From Flavobacterium channae (GTDB taxonomy: Bacteria > Bacteroidota > Bacteroidia > Flavobacteriales > Flavobacteriaceae), in the NCBI RefSeq assembly GCF_021172165.1, contig NZ_CP089096.1, positions 1,550,001 to 1,614,000 on the forward strand: a stretch of DNA of 64,000 nt. The letters are read 5' to 3'. Under the pieces are notes generated by a model. The model ran no database searches. It saw only the letters and a program-made list of their open reading frames with translations, and was not told the DNA's origin. The stretch's first letter is position 1; each line of letters begins with the position of its first letter. The position numbers and the translations under genes are program-made. This document shows positions 1 through 8,865 of the stretch, in pieces.

Positions 1-1125
1 CATAGCACGCGATTGCGCATTCGTACGATACAAAATAGCAAATTGTCCGTTGAGCATTTGGTTTTGCATTTTTTGCTCAAAAATGGTTGCTGCTACAAAA
101 CGACCTTCTTCACTATCTGTTAAACTTCGATGGACTTTTATTTTCGGACCATCATCATTCGAAGTCCAAACAATTTTATCAAGTTTTGTTTTATTCTTAT
201 CTATTACATTATTTGCCGCTTCTACAATATTTTTAGAAGAACGATAATTTTGTTCCAAACGATACAATTGTACGTTTTCGTAATCTTTTTGGAAATTTAA
301 AATATTATTGATGTTGGCACCACGGAAAGCATAAATACTTTGTGCATCATCTCCTACTACACAAATATTTTGGAATCTATCTGATAAAGCCCTTACAATT
401 AGGTATTGCGAATGATTCGTATCTTGATACTCATCTACTAAAATGTATCGGAATCTGTCTTGATATTTGGCTAAAACATCTGGAAAAAGATTCAAAAGCT
501 CGTTAGTTTTTAACAACAAATCATCAAAATCCATAGCTCCCGATTTAAAGCAACGCTCTACATATTGCTGATAAATCTCACCCATTCGAGGCTTTTTGCT
601 CATGGCATCGGCTTCTTGCAATTCAGGATTATTAAAATAAGCTTTTACAGTGATTAATGAGTTTTTATAAGATGATATTCTACCCAAAATCTGTTTTGGC
701 TTGTAGATATCTTTATCCAATTGCATTTCTTTTATAATAGCGCCAATCAATCGAACAGAATCCTGAGTATCATAAATGGTAAAATTTGAAGGGTAACCCA
801 ATTTATCCGCTTCATTTCTTAAGATTTTAGCAAAAACTGAGTGGAAAGTTCCCATCCAAAGGTTTTTAGCTTCGTTGTTCCCTACAATGTCTGCAATACG
901 TTTTTTCATTTCACGTGCTGCTTTATTAGTAAAGGTTAAAGCTAAAATATTAAATGCGTCTACACCCTGACTCATTAAATTAGCTATACGAACTGTTAAT
1001 ACACGGGTTTTACCAGATCCTGCTCCTGCAATTACAATCATAGGTCCGTCTTTTTGCAAAACCGGAGCTTGTTGTGCTTCATTCAATTGGCTTATATATC
1101 GCTGCATTTTATCCATAAGGTGCAT
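1..1125 (-). CDS. uvrD: UvrD/PcrA-type superfamily 1 DNA helicase, N-terminal part
   Basis: ATP-dependent 3'-5' DNA helicase of DNA repair and replication restart. The 3' part of the gene lies outside the window, so only about 375 residues are visible. They show Walker A GAGSGKT (about residue 34), Walker B DEYQDT (about 228), motif III GDDAQSIYAFRG (about 258) and motif IV QNYRSS (about 292), in the order of UvrD/PcrA/Rep. I use the ATG at 1125. In-frame ATGs at 1116 and 1107 are alternatives. A TATTTTTG promoter box lies just upstream. Family assignment is firm; UvrD versus PcrA cannot be separated here. Confidence 0.95.
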   Translation of the reverse strand, partial: MHLMDKMQRYISQLNEAQQAPVLQKDGPMIVIAGAGSGKTRVLTVRIANLMSQGVDAFNILALTFTNKAAREMKKRIADIVGNNEAKNLWMGTFHSVFAKILRNEADKLGYPSNFTIYDTQDSVRLIGAIIKEMQLDKDIYKPKQILGRISSYKNSLITVKAYFNNPELQEADAMSKKPRMGEIYQQYVERCFKSGAMDFDDLLLKTNELLNLFPDVLAKYQDRFRYILVDEYQDTNHSQYLIVRALSDRFQNICVVGDDAQSIYAFRGANINNILNFQKDYENVQLYRLEQNYRSSKNIVEAANNVIDKNKTKLDKIVWTSNDDGPKIKVHRSLTDSEEGRFVAATIFEQKMQNQMLNGQFAILYRTNAQSRAM

Positions 1126-1143
1126 TTCTTTTTATCTAATTTA

Positions 1144-1174
1144 CAAAAATACATTTTGAAATGGGTTAATACAA
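1144..1174 (-). promoter_or_regulatory. Bacteroidota-type promoter of the UvrD-like gene
   Basis: On the minus strand a TTG (1172-1174) is followed after 20 nt by TATTTTTG (1144-1151). This matches the TTG-N17-23-TAnnTTTG consensus known for Bacteroidota sigma-A and would put transcription start about 10-15 nt before the ATG at 1125. Confidence 0.6.
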
Positions 1175-1277
1175 AAGAAGTTATCAACTCTTTTTAAGAT
1201 AATACCAACAAAAGAAAATCTATTTGAATTTTAATAATTTTAATCTTAATTTGCGTAAAAATTAAACCAATTGAACT

Positions 1278-1802
1278 ATGCCAATCGAAGATAAATTACT
1301 TGAAATTGCTGCTTATACGTTACCTGCAATTGTTACTGGTGGAGTAGCATTTGTAATGATGCAAAAATTTTACAGAAACGAAGAGAATAAGCGTAAATTT
1401 GAATTGTTAAGAGAAAATCAAAAGCAAGCATTACCAATACGTTTACAAGCGTATGAGCGTATGGTTTTATTTTTAGAGCGAATTAACCCTGCGCAACTCT
1501 TGTTACGTGTAGCACCAATTAGTCAATCAAAAGATGATTACGCTACCTTGTTAGTTCATCACATTCAAACAGAATATGAGCACAATTTAACACAACAAAT
1601 ATATTTAACTTCAGAAACTTGGGACATTGTGTTGAAAGCTAAAAATAGTACGGTACAAATTATTCGTAAAAATGCAGCTCGAGAAGACATTACAAATGCT
1701 GATAAATTAAGAGAAGCCATAATGATAGAAATGACTGAAAATGAAGCTCCAAGTACAATTGGAATTAGCTATCTGAAAGAAGAATTGAAAAGAGTTTTTT
1801 AA
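1278..1802 (+). CDS. Uncharacterised single-pass membrane protein conserved in flavobacteria
   Basis: 174 residues. A hydrophobic segment lies at about residues 8-29, followed by a long charged helical region (NEENKRKFELLRENQKQALP) and a mostly helical C-terminal part. This suggests an N-terminally anchored protein with a cytoplasmic helical domain. I recall such proteins as an uncharacterised family of Flavobacteriia but cannot give a function. It stands alone between the divergently read helicase gene and the convergent M1 peptidase gene and ends in a shared terminator. Confidence 0.8.
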   Translation: MPIEDKLLEIAAYTLPAIVTGGVAFVMMQKFYRNEENKRKFELLRENQKQALPIRLQAYERMVLFLERINPAQLLLRVAPISQSKDDYATLLVHHIQTEYEHNLTQQIYLTSETWDIVLKAKNSTVQIIRKNAAREDITNADKLREAIMIEMTENEAPSTIGISYLKEELKRVF

Positions 1803-1807
1803 ATACA

Positions 1808-1838
1808 AATCCCGAGTTGAAGCTCAGGATTTTTTTTA
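1808..1838. terminator. Hairpin terminator, probably bidirectional
   Basis: AATCC...GGATT with an inner GAG/CTC pair, followed on the plus strand by a run of eight T. It sits between the converging stop codons of the membrane protein gene and the M1 peptidase gene. Confidence 0.6.
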
Positions 1839-3890
1839 TTTTTCGTTTAAGAACTTCCAATACAACTCTTTCATGGTTTCATCTGAAGTCGATGCTAATT
1901 TTTCAACTAGTGTTCTGTATTGTGGTTTTTTGAGTAATAAGCGAACATTATCTCTTCCAAACTTAGTGAACTGCCATTTGTGATGCACTGTTGCTTTAAA
2001 CAATAACTCAATTACTTTTTCATCATTTGGATTTAGTTGCAATAACAATTCTAAAGCGTTTTGTCTAAGGGAACTTTCGTAGTTTTCAGAAGCAAAATTC
2101 AACAATTGATTATACGAATTAGCTTTCACTTGCTCCAGCAAATTTTCCGTATTCATTGCCAAAGCTAACCAAGTTAATCGGAAACTTTTATCATTATTTC
2201 CAACAATTTCTTTGGTTTGTTCTAAATAACGCAAACGCTCATCTGGAAAGTTTTTCCAAAGATTGGTTAATGCTATTTCTTTCGTTTGATAGGAATCATC
2301 CATTAATAATGATTCATATTGCGATTTAAATACCTCAGGAACTACAGGTGTAGATTCCGCAACGGCTCTTCTTACCAAAATATCATTTGTTGCTAAAGCA
2401 GTTTCTAAAATGACTTTTCGCTCTTCAAAAGGTATATTTCGCGTTTGATATACGATGTATTTTTTGATTGGATAATACGCATCTGATTTTAAAATTTCTG
2501 TTAATTCAGCTAATGATTTTTTACTTTTCTTTAAAGCAAAATAATCTTGAATGAATTTGTTTTTAGAAAGATATTTTTGAGCAATTTCTATTTCAAATCC
2601 AGACTTTTCTAACCAAACTTTTTTGAAATTTTCCACATCATAACCCGAAACTTCTTTTACAATTTTCAAGAAATCATTAGTATTAACGTTTTTGTATTGG
2701 TATTTCTTTAAGTATTTTTTAACCGCTTTTTGGAAATTCTTTGCACCAATGTCTTCACGCATCACATGTAATGCCCAAGCGCCTTTTTTGTAAAACGATA
2801 ACGAACTCGCTTTTTCATTCATCACAGGAATCGTATCGGTTTTAGAAGCACGTTTTAATTGTTCAGCATAATCGTTTAATTCCTCATAGAAATAATCATC
2901 TCCAAATAAATGACGTTCCGCCAATAACGCATAATACGTAGCAAAACCTTCCTGCAACCAATGATGTTTCCCCGATTGCGCCGTAATCAAATCGCCAAAC
3001 CATTGATGGGCTAATTCATGTGCGTTAACATTCACATAATTTCTATCATTAAACCCTATTTCATCAACCACAAAATCTTGTGCAAAAATCGTAGAAGTCG
3101 TATTCTCCATTCCTGCATATAAAAAATCACGCACCGGAACTTGTCGGTAAATACCCCAAGGATACTTCACTCCTATTTCTTGCTCCAAATAATCGAATAG
3201 TTCTTTAGAATAGCGATAGGTGGGTTCAAATTTAGAAACATCGTTTTTATCTAAGTAAAATTCTAACGGTGTACCAGATTTAGTTGTTGTCGTTTGTTTT
3301 TCGAAATTACCAATAGCCAACATTACGAGATAAGAAGACATTGGTTTTTGCATTTTATAATTCCAAGTAATTAAATTCCCTTTAGAATTGTATTGATTTG
3401 ATACAAAAGTACCATTCGACATAACTACAAAATCATTTCTAAACTCAACCGACATATTAAAAATCACTTTTTCATTTACATCATCAAAACATGGTAACCA
3501 ATGACTTGTATAGCGTCCTTGTCCTTGTGTCCAAATTTGTAAATTTTCATCTTGCCCTGTAAAATAAAGTGTTTGTTTTGGAGTTGCTGAATAACTAAAA
3601 GTTATTGTATTTTTTCCTTTTTTAAATCCTTCAAATAAATCTAATGTTTTTCCAGAGTTCTTGAATTTAACCGATTTCCCGTTTATTAAAACATCTGAAA
3701 ATTCCATATTAATAGCATCAATTTTTATAGTATCGATACTTTTACAAACTTTAAACTCATAAGAAACATATCCGGATATAGAACGCGATTGCGTATTTGG
3801 AGTTACTTTGGCATTACAAACTAAAAAGTCAACTTTATTTGTTTGTTGACCGAATAAAACAAAGGAAAAAAATAAAAATAAATAGCGCAT
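1836..3890 (-). CDS. M1 family metallo-aminopeptidase, exported
   Basis: Zinc aminopeptidase of about 684 residues with a cleavable N-terminal signal (MRYLFLFFSFVLFGQQ), so probably periplasmic. The M1 exopeptidase signature appears as YAGMEN (about residue 257). The zinc site is HELAH (about 289) with the downstream glutamate in WLQEGFA. A C-terminal HEAT-like helical region follows. The open frame extends to 3911, but the ATG at 3890 begins a standard signal peptide and is preferred. The gene is monocistronic and divergent from the Dph6-like gene. Confidence 0.93.
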   Translation of the reverse strand: MRYLFLFFSFVLFGQQTNKVDFLVCNAKVTPNTQSRSISGYVSYEFKVCKSIDTIKIDAINMEFSDVLINGKSVKFKNSGKTLDLFEGFKKGKNTITFSYSATPKQTLYFTGQDENLQIWTQGQGRYTSHWLPCFDDVNEKVIFNMSVEFRNDFVVMSNGTFVSNQYNSKGNLITWNYKMQKPMSSYLVMLAIGNFEKQTTTTKSGTPLEFYLDKNDVSKFEPTYRYSKELFDYLEQEIGVKYPWGIYRQVPVRDFLYAGMENTTSTIFAQDFVVDEIGFNDRNYVNVNAHELAHQWFGDLITAQSGKHHWLQEGFATYYALLAERHLFGDDYFYEELNDYAEQLKRASKTDTIPVMNEKASSLSFYKKGAWALHVMREDIGAKNFQKAVKKYLKKYQYKNVNTNDFLKIVKEVSGYDVENFKKVWLEKSGFEIEIAQKYLSKNKFIQDYFALKKSKKSLAELTEILKSDAYYPIKKYIVYQTRNIPFEERKVILETALATNDILVRRAVAESTPVVPEVFKSQYESLLMDDSYQTKEIALTNLWKNFPDERLRYLEQTKEIVGNNDKSFRLTWLALAMNTENLLEQVKANSYNQLLNFASENYESSLRQNALELLLQLNPNDEKVIELLFKATVHHKWQFTKFGRDNVRLLLKKPQYRTLVEKLASTSDETMKELYWKFLNEK

Positions 3891-3939
3891 ATATATTATT
3901 GTTTTAAACAAAAATACAAATCAATTTATAAGTTTTTCT

Positions 3940-3947
3940 TAAGTTTG
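3940..3947 (+). promoter_or_regulatory. -7 box TAAGTTTG that decides the start of the next gene
   Basis: TAAGTTTG fits the TAnnTTTG consensus. Two upstream in-frame TTG codons of the following gene (3945 and 3948) fall inside or directly next to this box, so translation most likely begins at the later TTG at 3966. No convincing -33 TTG is seen. Confidence 0.4.
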
Positions 3948-3965
3948 TTGTTAAATAAAATTTCG

Positions 3966-4694
3966 TTGAAAAACAAAGCCCTTTTTAATTGGAGCAGCGG
4001 TAAAGATTCGGCTCTAGCACTTTACAAAACTCTTAAAAATAATGAATTTGAAATTGTGTCACTTTTAACTAGTGTTAGTGAGCAATATCAAAGAATTTCA
4101 ATGCATGGTGTTCGTGTAGAATTATTAGAACAACAAGCAAAAAGCCTTCAACTTCCATTAACAAAAATGATGATTCCAGAAATGCCATCAATGGAAATTT
4201 ATGAAGACGTAATGAAGAAAACATTAAATTCTTTCAAAGAAAATGGCGTCACTCATTCTATTTTTGGTGATATTTTTCTAGAAGATTTACGTTTATACCG
4301 AGAAAATAAATTAAAAGAAATTGGTTTTGAAGGTGTTTTTCCGCTTTGGAAAAAGGATACAAATGTATTAATAAATGAGTTTATCGATTTAGGTTTTAAA
4401 ACTATTGTTACTTGTGTAAATGCAGAATTTTTAGATGAAAGTTTTGTAGGTCGAGTAATTAACAAACAATTTATCGAAGATTTACCAGATAATGTAGATG
4501 TTTGTGGTGAAAATGGTGAATTTCATACTTTTACTTTTGATGGTCCCATTTTTCAATTTCCAATCGAATTTTCGATAGGTGAAAAAGTGCATAGAAAATA
4601 CGAAAAACCAAAGACCACAACAAATACAGCTTGCGATGTAGATAGTGATAAACCTAATTACGGATTTTGGTATATCGATTTAATTCCTAAATAA
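3966..4694 (+). CDS. Dph6-like ATP pyrophosphatase (diphthine--ammonia ligase family)
   Basis: About 242 residues of the PP-loop / ATP-bind-4 family. The pyrophosphatase loop is SGKDS close to the N-terminus (KALFNWSSGKDSALALY), and the family motif GDIFLEDLR and the C-terminal VDVCGENGEFHTFTFDGPIF are present. In eukaryotes and archaea this family amidates diphthine on EF2. Bacteria lack diphthamide, so the substrate here is unknown. No ATG is available; the TTG at 3966 gives the start MKNKALFNWSSGKDS usual for the family and leaves room for the promoter box. Confidence 0.85.
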   Translation: MKNKALFNWSSGKDSALALYKTLKNNEFEIVSLLTSVSEQYQRISMHGVRVELLEQQAKSLQLPLTKMMIPEMPSMEIYEDVMKKTLNSFKENGVTHSIFGDIFLEDLRLYRENKLKEIGFEGVFPLWKKDTNVLINEFIDLGFKTIVTCVNAEFLDESFVGRVINKQFIEDLPDNVDVCGENGEFHTFTFDGPIFQFPIEFSIGEKVHRKYEKPKTTTNTACDVDSDKPNYGFWYIDLIPK

Positions 4695-4770
4695 AATTTA
4701 AAAAATATCTTATCTTCGCAAGTAGAGTTCAAAGTTTGATTTATTATCATCTAATTTTGAAAGTTAAAAC

Positions 4771-4790
4771 ACATAAGTCATATAAGTTTT
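4771..4790. repeat. Dispersed repeat related to the 11311-11408 element
   Basis: The stretch ACATAAGTCATATAAGTTTT is nearly the same as 11313-11332 and is complementary to 11391-11406. It lies in the AT-rich 120-nt gap before the CarboxypepD-like gene. Confidence 0.5.
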
Positions 4791-4814
4791 AAATTTTAAT
4801 TTGAATTCTTAAGA

Positions 4815-5237
4815 ATGAAAAAAGCTATAATTATCATTCTACTTTTAGGAATAAACTTATGTTATTCCCAAAATTCTAATGATATTAATTTTAGATTTAT
4901 AAAAGGAATTATAGAAGATAATTTTGGTCCAGTTGCAGGTGCAAATATATTAGTCAAAGGAACCCCATATTATGTGACTACTGATTATGATGGAATTTTT
5001 TGTTTAGTTGTTCCCGTTGAAAAAAATATTTATATTGAGGTAAGTGCAATGTCAAGACCTGTCATAGTTAAAATACAACCTAAGAATAATAAAGTTAAAA
5101 TTAATATCAACAAAAAAGTAAATAACAATAAAACCTATAAAAAGTTCATAAAAGAAAATGAAGAATACATTGCTTTTCTAAATGAATTTTATTCAAATCC
5201 TTCTATATTAGAAATAACAAATAACTGCGATAGATAA
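4815..5237 (+). CDS. Small exported protein with carboxypeptidase regulatory-like domain
   Basis: 140 residues beginning with a signal peptide (MKKAIIIILLLGINLCYSQ). Residues 30-95 (KGIIEDNFGPVAGANILVKG ... TDYDGIFCL) are the Ig-like CarboxypepD_reg fold that precedes TonB plugs in SusC-type proteins. Here it stands alone, followed by a lysine/asparagine-rich tail. The role is unknown; binding or cell-surface function is plausible. It is followed after 34 nt by recG and may share its transcript. Confidence 0.75.
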   Translation: MKKAIIIILLLGINLCYSQNSNDINFRFIKGIIEDNFGPVAGANILVKGTPYYVTTDYDGIFCLVVPVEKNIYIEVSAMSRPVIVKIQPKNNKVKININKKVNNNKTYKKFIKENEEYIAFLNEFYSNPSILEITNNCDR

Positions 5238-5271
5238 CTGAATACTGTGACTGAACACTGTTAACTAAATA

Positions 5272-7374
5272 ATGAATCTACTCGAAACTCCCATAGAATA
5301 TTTAAAAGGCGTTGGTCCTCAACGTGGCGATTTGTTGCGCAAAGAGTTGGGCATTCATAAATATGTAGATTTACTCAATTTATTCCCAAATAGATATATC
5401 GACAGAACCCGTTACTACAAAATTAACGAACTGCAAAACAGCAATTCAGAAGTTCAAATTATAGGGAAAGTTATTCACATTAAAACGGTTGAACAAGGTA
5501 AAGGAAAATCGAGATTAGTTGCAACATTTGTAGATGATACGGGTCAAATGGAACTAGTATGGTTTCAAGGACAAAAATGGATTCGAGAAAGTTTGAAAAT
5601 CAATATTCCGTATGTGATTTTTGGAAAAGTATCGCAATTTGGTGCTACTTTCAATATGGCGCATCCTGAAATGGAAATGTTAGAAGAGCACAAAGCTAGT
5701 CTTCGTTCTGCTATGCAACCTGTTTATCCCAGTACAGAAAAATTAACCAATAAAGGAATTTCAAACAAAGTCATCAATAAAATGATGCAACAATTGTTTG
5801 TCGAAACCCAAGCATTATTTTCTGAAAACTTACCTAATTATCTCTTGGAAGAATTAAAGCTTATTCCAAAAAATGCGGCTTTATTCAATATTCATTTTCC
5901 TAAAAGTCAAGATTTATTAGCTAGAGCACAATTTCGTTTAAAGTTTGAAGAATTGTTTTTTATTCAATTACAATTGATAACAAAAAACCTCATTCGCAAG
6001 CATAAAATTAAAGGAATGCCTTTTGAAAATGTTGGCGAAAATTTCAACAATTTCTATAAAAATCATTTGCCTTTTGATTTAACCAATGCACAAAAACGCG
6101 TTTTAAAAGAAATTCGAAACGACCTTGGTAGTAATGCGCAAATGAATCGATTATTGCAAGGCGATGTTGGTTCTGGAAAAACAATAGTTGCTTTAATGTG
6201 CATGCTTTTAGCAAAAGATAACGGTTTTCAAAGCTGCTTAATGGCACCAACCGAAATCTTAGCCAATCAACATTTTAATGGTATTACAGAGCTTGCAAAA
6301 GAATTAAACATCAATATAAAAATACTGACAGGATCTACTAAAACTGCAGATAGAAAAATCATTCATGAAGAGTTAGAAAATGGTTCTTTAGACATATTAA
6401 TTGGAACGCATGCTTTATTAGAAGATAAAGTACAATTTCATAATTTAGGTTTGGCTATCATTGATGAACAACATCGATTTGGTGTGGAACAACGTTCTAA
6501 ACTTTGGAAGAAAAATGATGTTCCTCCTCACGTTCTTGTAATGACGGCTACTCCTATTCCACGAACATTAGCCATGAGTTTATATGGCGATTTAGATATT
6601 TCAGTAATTGATGAATTACCACCTGGAAGAAAACCTATTCAAACCGTTCATCGATATGATTCTAATCGATTGAAAGTTTGGAAATTTTTAAAAGATGAAA
6701 TTGCAAAAGGTCGCCAAGTGTATATTGTATATCCATTAATTCAAGAATCTGAAAAAATGGATTATAAAGATTTGATGGATGGTTATGAAAGTATTTCAAG
6801 AGATTTTCCATTACCACAATATGCTATTTCTATTGTTCATGGCAAAATGAAACCTGCCGATAAAGATGAAGAAATGCGTCGTTTTGCTGAAGGAAAAACC
6901 AATATTATGATTGCTACAACCGTTATTGAAGTTGGGGTTAATGTTCCTAATGCTTCTGTAATGGTTATTGAAAGTGCAGAGCGTTTTGGATTATCGCAAT
7001 TACACCAATTACGTGGTCGTGTAGGTCGTGGTGCCGAGCAAAGTTATTGCATCTTAATGACAGGTCATAAACTGAGTAATGATAGTAAAATCCGTATGGA
7101 AACGATGGTACGAACAAATGATGGTTTTGAAATTTCGGAAGTCGATTTAAAACTAAGAGGTCCTGGTGATATTATGGGAAAACAACAAAGTGGCGTTTTA
7201 AATCTTCAAATTGCAGATTTAGTTAAAGACAAAGAAATTTTACAACTAGCACGACATCATGCTATTAAACTTTTAAAAAATGATGCACCAATGGAAAAAC
7301 CAGAACATGCAAAACTTCGCGAAGCTTTTATTGAGCTCAGCAAAAAGAAAACTATTTGGAATTATATAAGTTAA
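5272..7374 (+). CDS. recG: ATP-dependent DNA helicase RecG
   Basis: 700 residues, the normal RecG length. It has an N-terminal wedge/OB-fold region (YLKGVGPQRGDLLRKELGI ... IGKVIHIKT), Walker A GDVGSGKT (about residue 296), DEQH box (about 397), MTATPIPRT and the C-terminal helicase motifs (RGRVGRG, TTVIEVGVNVPNAS). RecG reverses stalled forks and processes branched DNA. The reading frame is intact. Confidence 0.97.
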   Translation: MNLLETPIEYLKGVGPQRGDLLRKELGIHKYVDLLNLFPNRYIDRTRYYKINELQNSNSEVQIIGKVIHIKTVEQGKGKSRLVATFVDDTGQMELVWFQGQKWIRESLKINIPYVIFGKVSQFGATFNMAHPEMEMLEEHKASLRSAMQPVYPSTEKLTNKGISNKVINKMMQQLFVETQALFSENLPNYLLEELKLIPKNAALFNIHFPKSQDLLARAQFRLKFEELFFIQLQLITKNLIRKHKIKGMPFENVGENFNNFYKNHLPFDLTNAQKRVLKEIRNDLGSNAQMNRLLQGDVGSGKTIVALMCMLLAKDNGFQSCLMAPTEILANQHFNGITELAKELNINIKILTGSTKTADRKIIHEELENGSLDILIGTHALLEDKVQFHNLGLAIIDEQHRFGVEQRSKLWKKNDVPPHVLVMTATPIPRTLAMSLYGDLDISVIDELPPGRKPIQTVHRYDSNRLKVWKFLKDEIAKGRQVYIVYPLIQESEKMDYKDLMDGYESISRDFPLPQYAISIVHGKMKPADKDEEMRRFAEGKTNIMIATTVIEVGVNVPNASVMVIESAERFGLSQLHQLRGRVGRGAEQSYCILMTGHKLSNDSKIRMETMVRTNDGFEISEVDLKLRGPGDIMGKQQSGVLNLQIADLVKDKEILQLARHHAIKLLKNDAPMEKPEHAKLREAFIELSKKKTIWNYIS

Positions 7375-7429
7375 ATTTGGTAATTGATTAACCCATCACC
7401 TATTTCCTTTAACCCTAAACCCTAAAATA

Positions 7430-8293
7430 ATGGTTCAATACAACCCAAAAGACTGGATTACATTCATATTTCGTTTTCATAAATCGGACACCTTTCGTCA
7501 ATTAATTCCAATGATGGCTTTAATAGGGCTTTATTCTGGAGGAATAGCATACTTAGAACTTGAATATTGGAAACTTTCAGAAAAAAGCTATGTAAAAAAC
7601 CTAACCCTAATGCACACTACCGTAGGTTTTGTATTGTCGTTATTATTGGCATACCGAACCAACACAGCTTATGACCGCTGGTGGGAAGGAAGAAAACAAT
7701 GGGGTGCACTAGTAAACAACAGTCGTAACTTAGCTATTAAACTTTCAGCATTTTTATCTAACGAAAATGACAAATACTTTTTTAAAAAAATCATTCCAAC
7801 TTACTCTTCTGTGCTTTCAAAACATTTGATGAATGAAGAAATTAATCAAATGCTTTTTGACGGAATAGAATTGGAAATGGATCATCATAAACATCGCCCA
7901 AATCAAATTGCAAAAGTATTGTTTCAGAAAGTAAACGAACTTTACAAATCGGGTACAATTACTGGCGAACAGTTTTATATTATAAATAGCGAACTGCAAT
8001 CATTCACCGATATTTGTGGTGCTTGCGAACGCATAAAAAACACACCTATTCCGTATTCGTATAGTTCGTTTATTAAAAAATTCATTTTCTTCTTCGTCAT
8101 GACATTGCCTTTTGGTTTTGTATTCAGTTTAGGTTACTATGTAATTCCTGTAGTAATTTTTATTTTTTATGTATTGGCCAGTTTAGAACTTATTGCAGAA
8201 GAAATTGAAGATCCTTTTGGTAATGATGATAATGATTTACCAACACAAAAAATTGCTTCCAATATCAAGAAGCATGTAGAAGAGATTTTGTAG
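7430..8293 (+). CDS. Bestrophin family anion channel
   Basis: 287 residues of the bestrophin/UPF0187 family. The signature LAYRTNTAYDRWWEGRKQWG follows the second hydrophobic segment, with further membrane helices at about residues 205-245. Bacterial homologues form pentameric ion channels in the inner membrane. The start ATG follows recG by 55 nt. Confidence 0.9.
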   Translation: MVQYNPKDWITFIFRFHKSDTFRQLIPMMALIGLYSGGIAYLELEYWKLSEKSYVKNLTLMHTTVGFVLSLLLAYRTNTAYDRWWEGRKQWGALVNNSRNLAIKLSAFLSNENDKYFFKKIIPTYSSVLSKHLMNEEINQMLFDGIELEMDHHKHRPNQIAKVLFQKVNELYKSGTITGEQFYIINSELQSFTDICGACERIKNTPIPYSYSSFIKKFIFFFVMTLPFGFVFSLGYYVIPVVIFIFYVLASLELIAEEIEDPFGNDDNDLPTQKIASNIKKHVEEIL

Positions 8294-8321
8294 GTAATTC
8301 GGACGAAATTTGGTATATTTG
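8288..8321 (+). promoter_or_regulatory. Promoter TTG-N23-TATATTTG
   Basis: TTG at 8288-8290 (inside the end of the bestrophin gene) and TATATTTG at 8314-8321, separated by 23 nt. It reads toward the next gene and overlaps the earliest possible start codon of that gene, so translation must begin further downstream. Confidence 0.5.
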
Positions 8322-8351
8322 AGAATATATTTTCTAATTTTTAAGAATATT

Positions 8352-8855
8352 TTGATTCAAAATTTATTAAATAAGTTGTTTAAAAAAAATGAAAGTTTAG
8401 TTCATATTACTCAATATCCAAATGAATATATAATAGAAACTTTTAATTCTTCCGACGCTGGAATTTGGGTACGATCAAATTTTGTATCGGTAAAACCACT
8501 TGATGTTGAAATTGATGAAATTGAAAAATTAATTAATATACATTTTGATTCATCCAAAAAAGTAAATTATGAAAAATATGATTTAAAATCAGCAAATGAA
8601 AATTACAAAAAAGTTACCAAAAGAAGTTCTATAAAAAAGCAAATGGAAAATGCTAAACAAGTTTCTATTTATCGAAAGAAAAATTTAATTGAATTAACAC
8701 CTAACATTAACGGAGGAACTTCTGGAGACTATAGAGGTTTTAGATCAATTAGTGATAAAATGATTACATTAGATAATAATTTAATTACTGAAAATGAAAT
8801 TGCTGAAAATGAAATTGCTGAAAATGTTCTGAAACTTTTTTCTGATTGTAAATAA
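8352..8855 (+). CDS. Uncharacterised protein with tandem ENEIA repeat near its end
   Basis: About 167 residues, not recognised. It has a basic helical middle part (KKVTKRSSIKKQMENAKQ) and two perfect tandem copies of a 15-bp unit at 8791-8820 that encode the repeated NEIAE peptide. The open frame reaches 8310 only through TTG codons that overlap the promoter box. The TTG at 8352 or 8376 is more likely, and no in-frame ATG exists in this part. It ends 10 nt before the peptidase lipoprotein gene, so the two may be cotranscribed. Confidence 0.6.
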   Translation: MIQNLLNKLFKKNESLVHITQYPNEYIIETFNSSDAGIWVRSNFVSVKPLDVEIDEIEKLINIHFDSSKKVNYEKYDLKSANENYKKVTKRSSIKKQMENAKQVSIYRKKNLIELTPNINGGTSGDYRGFRSISDKMITLDNNLITENEIAENEIAENVLKLFSDCK

Positions 8856-8865
8856 ATATCATACT

